Part shown: positions 62,056-64,000 of the stretch, piece by piece
How positions within the stretch are numbered: the first letter of the stretch is position 1
Layout of the letters: each line of letters starts with the position of its first letter
IMG/VR virus record: IMGVR_UViG_3300005825_000044
Coordinates: 37,616-101,615 of that record
Length of the DNA stretch: 64,000 bases
DNA from: a virus
Strand: one strand, 5' to 3'
Notes under the pieces: generated by a model
Databases searched by the model: none
The model's input: the letters and a program-made list of their open reading frames with translations, nothing else
Told to the model about the DNA's origin: nothing
Made by a program: the position numbers and the translations under genes

Positions 62056-62079
62056 GCGTGTCTCCTCGAGGGGACACGC
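62056..62079. repeat. dispersed palindrome copy 12, in a divergent gap
   Basis: The core GTGTCTCCTCGAGGGGACAC at 62058-62077 has one asymmetric change and GC/GC flanks. It lies 6 bases upstream of the minus-strand zinc-ribbon gene and about 155 bases before the divergent plus-strand gene. Confidence 0.9.
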
Positions 62080-62234
62080 TGCAGCACGGCACGGACCAGC
62101 ACCCACCACGTCGACGGTGGGTGCTGCATCAGCACGAACACGACCTCGTCGACCGGGATCCCGAATGGGTGGAAGTGCATCGCGCCAAGCTCTCCTTACG
62201 GCAATACGTACCGCGGGCGTACGCTGCACGGACA

Positions 62235-62795
62235 GTGAGGATCCGCTGCCACCTGCTTGAGCCCACCGACGTCGGCGCAGTCAGCCTGCGGAGGTTCGGC
62301 GGCGCGTGTGCTCTGCCGCACGGCTACCACAACGCGGAGGTCGGCATCGGCACCGCCCCGTTCGTCGGCGACTACCGGACCGCGGGCTACAGGAGGGGGC
62401 CCGACGTCGAGGAGCTGACGACGCTGCCGTGGCCGGAGCGCTGCGGTTGCGGGTACGTGTTCTCGCCGGACGACTCCTGGCAGCACGTCACGGAGCGTCT
62501 GTACTGGCGGGCCGACAGCAGCGCCACGGTCAGGCTACGCGACGCCGAGGTCGGCGCGATGTGGTTCGCGCCGTGGTACGAGGACGTCTGGAAGGGCCCC
62601 GACGGCCGCTGCCTGATCGTGATGACACCGGGGGGTGAGTGGACAGTCGACGGGCCGGCTAACAACGGGCCGGGCTGGCGCCGCTCCGGGACGCCGCCAC
62701 TCGTCACCGCCCACCCCAGTATCGGGTTCAAGAACCCAGACGGGTCGTGGCGGTACCACGGCTGGCTCCGCGACGGGTACCTCGTCGACGCCTAG
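62235..62795 (+). CDS. conserved phage protein on the plus strand
   Basis: GTG at 62235 opens a 186-residue product (VRIRCHLLEPTDVGAVSLRR) with WPERCGCGYVFSPDDSWQHV, ERLYWRADSSATVRLRDAEV, GAMWFAPWYEDVWKGPDGRC, LIVMTPGGEWTVDGPANNGP and WRYHGWLRDGYLVDA. I recognise this pattern from other phages, where the role is unknown. The frame is open further upstream to the palindrome, but the conserved part starts here. It converges with the gene at 62792 and overlaps it by four bases. Confidence 0.75.
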   Translation: MRIRCHLLEPTDVGAVSLRRFGGACALPHGYHNAEVGIGTAPFVGDYRTAGYRRGPDVEELTTLPWPERCGCGYVFSPDDSWQHVTERLYWRADSSATVRLRDAEVGAMWFAPWYEDVWKGPDGRCLIVMTPGGEWTVDGPANNGPGWRRSGTPPLVTAHPSIGFKNPDGSWRYHGWLRDGYLVDA

Positions 62796-62986
62796 TCATC
62801 GTCGCAGAGCAGCTTGGCCAGCACCTCGAGGTAGCGTCTGTCGCAGACGTCCTGAGCCAGCTCCTCCCGGCCGATCGGCCACAGCCTGTGGGTGCCGTAG
62901 TGCGGGGTGCCCTCGGGACCGAGGCAGCCGCAGCGGGCGCGGCGCGCCTTCGGGATCGACGTCGTCACGACGAAGCGCGGGCTCAC
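62792..62986 (-). CDS. small hypothetical protein
   Basis: GTG at 62986 overlaps the upstream TGA. The 64-residue product (SPRFVVTTSIPKARRARCGC) has RLWPIGREELAQDVCDRRYL and an acidic end. Its stop overlaps the end of the plus-strand gene. Not recognised. Confidence 0.55.
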   Translation of the reverse strand: MSPRFVVTTSIPKARRARCGCLGPEGTPHYGTHRLWPIGREELAQDVCDRRYLEVLAKLLCDDD

Positions 62987-63192
62987 GACACGTCTCCCGC
63001 GGCAGTGACGCGCAGCGCCCTGCCGACCAGTGCGTGGGTACCGTCCCGCTCGCAGTGGAACTCCACCCACGCACAACCGCGGCGCCGCGCGTAGGCCACC
63101 GCGCGCTGCTCCGTCTTCTCGCCCCGGGTCTCGTGCCGCGCGAGGTCCGCGTAGCACGTGCCGGGATCGTACGTGTCGACCGAGAGCTTCAC
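62983..63192 (-). CDS. small hypothetical protein
   Basis: GTG at 63192 overlaps the upstream TGA. The 69-residue product (VKLSVDTYDPGTCYADLARH) has a basic helix (EQRAVAYARRRGCAWVEFHC). Alpha/beta pattern. Function unknown. Confidence 0.55.
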   Translation of the reverse strand: MKLSVDTYDPGTCYADLARHETRGEKTEQRAVAYARRRGCAWVEFHCERDGTHALVGRALRVTAAGDVS

Positions 63193-63455
63193 GGCGACCC
63201 CTCGATCTTTGCGAGCGCCGCGTCGTACCCGCTGGCGAACGCATACGCACAATCTCTCTCGTGACCGCGCGCGTTCGTCGAGTTGTACTCAGCGAGCGTT
63301 CGCTTGCCGAGCTTCACGACGTACCGCCTCGGCATCTCACCGATGTTGAGGGGGCGGCCCAGCCGCTTCACCTCTCTCTCAGCCTCTGCGTATTCGGCGT
63401 CGATATCGCGAGTGACCGTCGTCCGACTCATCTTCTTTTTCTTCTTCGCTGCCAT
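63189..63455 (-). CDS. small basic hypothetical protein
   Basis: ATG at 63455 has a GGAGG site. The 88-residue product has a Lys-rich start (MAAKKKKKMSRTTVTRDIDA) and a helical acidic part (EYAEAEREVKRLG). The Lys run suggests nucleic acid contact. It follows the helicase gene by one base. Confidence 0.55.
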   Translation of the reverse strand: MAAKKKKKMSRTTVTRDIDAEYAEAEREVKRLGRPLNIGEMPRRYVVKLGKRTLAEYNSTNARGHERDCAYAFASGYDAALAKIEGSP

Positions 63456-63456
63456 C

Positions 63457-64000
63457 TCACGCACCTCCGAGACCGCACTCCGCGGTCGTCTCCGGCCCGA
63501 GCTGCCGGCGGTACTTACGCACCAGCCGCTGCCCGAGCGCTGCCTGCCTCACGCTGAGCCTCGAGGAACCCGCGAGGCTGTGACCGATCCGGACGTCGAT
63601 CTTCGAGTAGCCGGCGCCGTCCTCCTGGCAGGCACCGTCGCAGCGTGCCGCGAGCACTCGCAGCGCGCCGTGGATCGCAGCGACCTGCTCCGCGGTGAGC
63701 CGCGACGCGACCTCCTCGATCTCCTTGCGCGGCGCCGTGGTGGCCGCGGGCTCCCGCACCGGCAGCACCGGCTCGTCGTCGAGCACTGCGTCGGCGACGC
63801 GCTGCTTCGCGACCAGCGTGTGCGCCATGCGGGCGTCGAGCGTTCCGGCGACGACGATGTGCTGCACCAGCACCGAGTCGGTCTGCCCGATACGGTGGCA
63901 GCGGTCCTCGGCCTGCGTGACCTCCCCGGGGACCCAGCTCAGCTCGACGAAGACGACGTGGCTCGCCGCGGTCAGCGTGAGCCCGACGCCGGCCGCCGTG
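63457..64000 (-). CDS. SNF2-type helicase, C-terminal part (gene runs off the window)
   Basis: The visible 180 residues begin with motif V and VI text of SNF2 helicases: TAAGVGLTLTAASHVVFVEL, SWVPGEVTQAEDRCHRIGQT. VLVQHIVVAGTLDARM follows. A C-terminal tail contains a short helical domain (EEVASRLTAEQVAAIHGALR) and CRACQED-like Cys text. Such helicases occur in phage replication modules. The ATP-binding part must lie beyond 64000. Confidence 0.85.
   Translation of the reverse strand, partial: TAAGVGLTLTAASHVVFVELSWVPGEVTQAEDRCHRIGQTDSVLVQHIVVAGTLDARMAHTLVAKQRVADAVLDDEPVLPVREPAATTAPRKEIEEVASRLTAEQVAAIHGALRVLAARCDGACQEDGAGYSKIDVRIGHSLAGSSRLSVRQAALGQRLVRKYRRQLGPETTAECGLGGA

Noticed and set aside
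8706-62079. The dispersed palindromes as simple Rho-independent terminators
   Set aside because: Only the copy at 8710 is followed by a T-rich tract. Several copies are inside genes, where termination would be harmful.

Overview
The window is GC-rich (about two thirds G+C by eye), almost wholly protein-coding, and nearly all genes lie on the minus strand. Stop and start codons usually overlap as GTGA, ATGA or TGATG. It is part of the genome of a tailed double-stranded DNA phage with a contractile tail (sheath, gp19-type tube, tape measure, portal, HK97-fold capsid, terminase). Both ends cut a gene, so the genome is longer than 64 kb. Several predicted lipoproteins, a membrane-anchored coiled-coil protein next to a PGRP-type amidase, and near-consensus sigma70 promoters suggest a high-GC, probably diderm, bacterial host. 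The host cannot be named from the sequence.

Layout, reading left to right although transcription runs right to left: 1-17.2 kb holds tail and head morphogenesis (tape measure, frameshifted chaperone pair, tube, sheath, completion proteins, capsid, scaffold, XkdF-type protease, a homing HNH gene, MuF-like protein, portal). 17.2-26.1 kb is an early-type region of five short operons. Each starts at a copy of one promoter module (TGGACA, 17 bp, TATAGT), and a divergent regulator at 26.2 kb sits beside the last copy. 26.6-30 kb holds lysis and envelope genes (amidase, holin-like protein, anchored coiled-coil protein, lipoproteins, papain-like peptidase). 30-37.4 kb holds tail fibre genes, one with about 24 tandem repeats. 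37.4-54 kb is an accessory and metabolic region (ThyX, deoxyribosyltransferase-like protein, UDG-like protein, HerA/FtsK-like ATPase, nucleotidyltransferase-like protein, many small Cys-rich proteins, a sigma factor, a HicB-like repressor, an ASCH protein). 54-57.5 kb is the terminase, whose large subunit carries an intein. 57.5-64 kb holds small genes and the end of an SNF2 helicase.

Four features stand out. (1) A 20-bp perfect palindrome, GTGTCTCCTCGAGGAGACAC, occurs in at least 12 near-identical copies from 8.7 to 62 kb. Copies lie at gene ends, between convergent genes, on both sides of the hicB-like gene, and in frame inside coding sequences. One copy carries a compensatory double change that keeps the symmetry. 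(2) Five nearly identical promoter modules with an operator-like inverted repeat in the spacer, plus one degenerate copy, control the early operons. (3) The terminase Walker A motif is split by an intein with Arg at position 1 and the Trp/Cys/Thr residues of class 3 inteins, plus a LAGLIDADG domain. (4) A C CCT TTC slippery heptamer joins the two tail-chaperone frames.

Functional names below come from recognising motifs by eye. No database search was run. Many small proteins remain unassigned.
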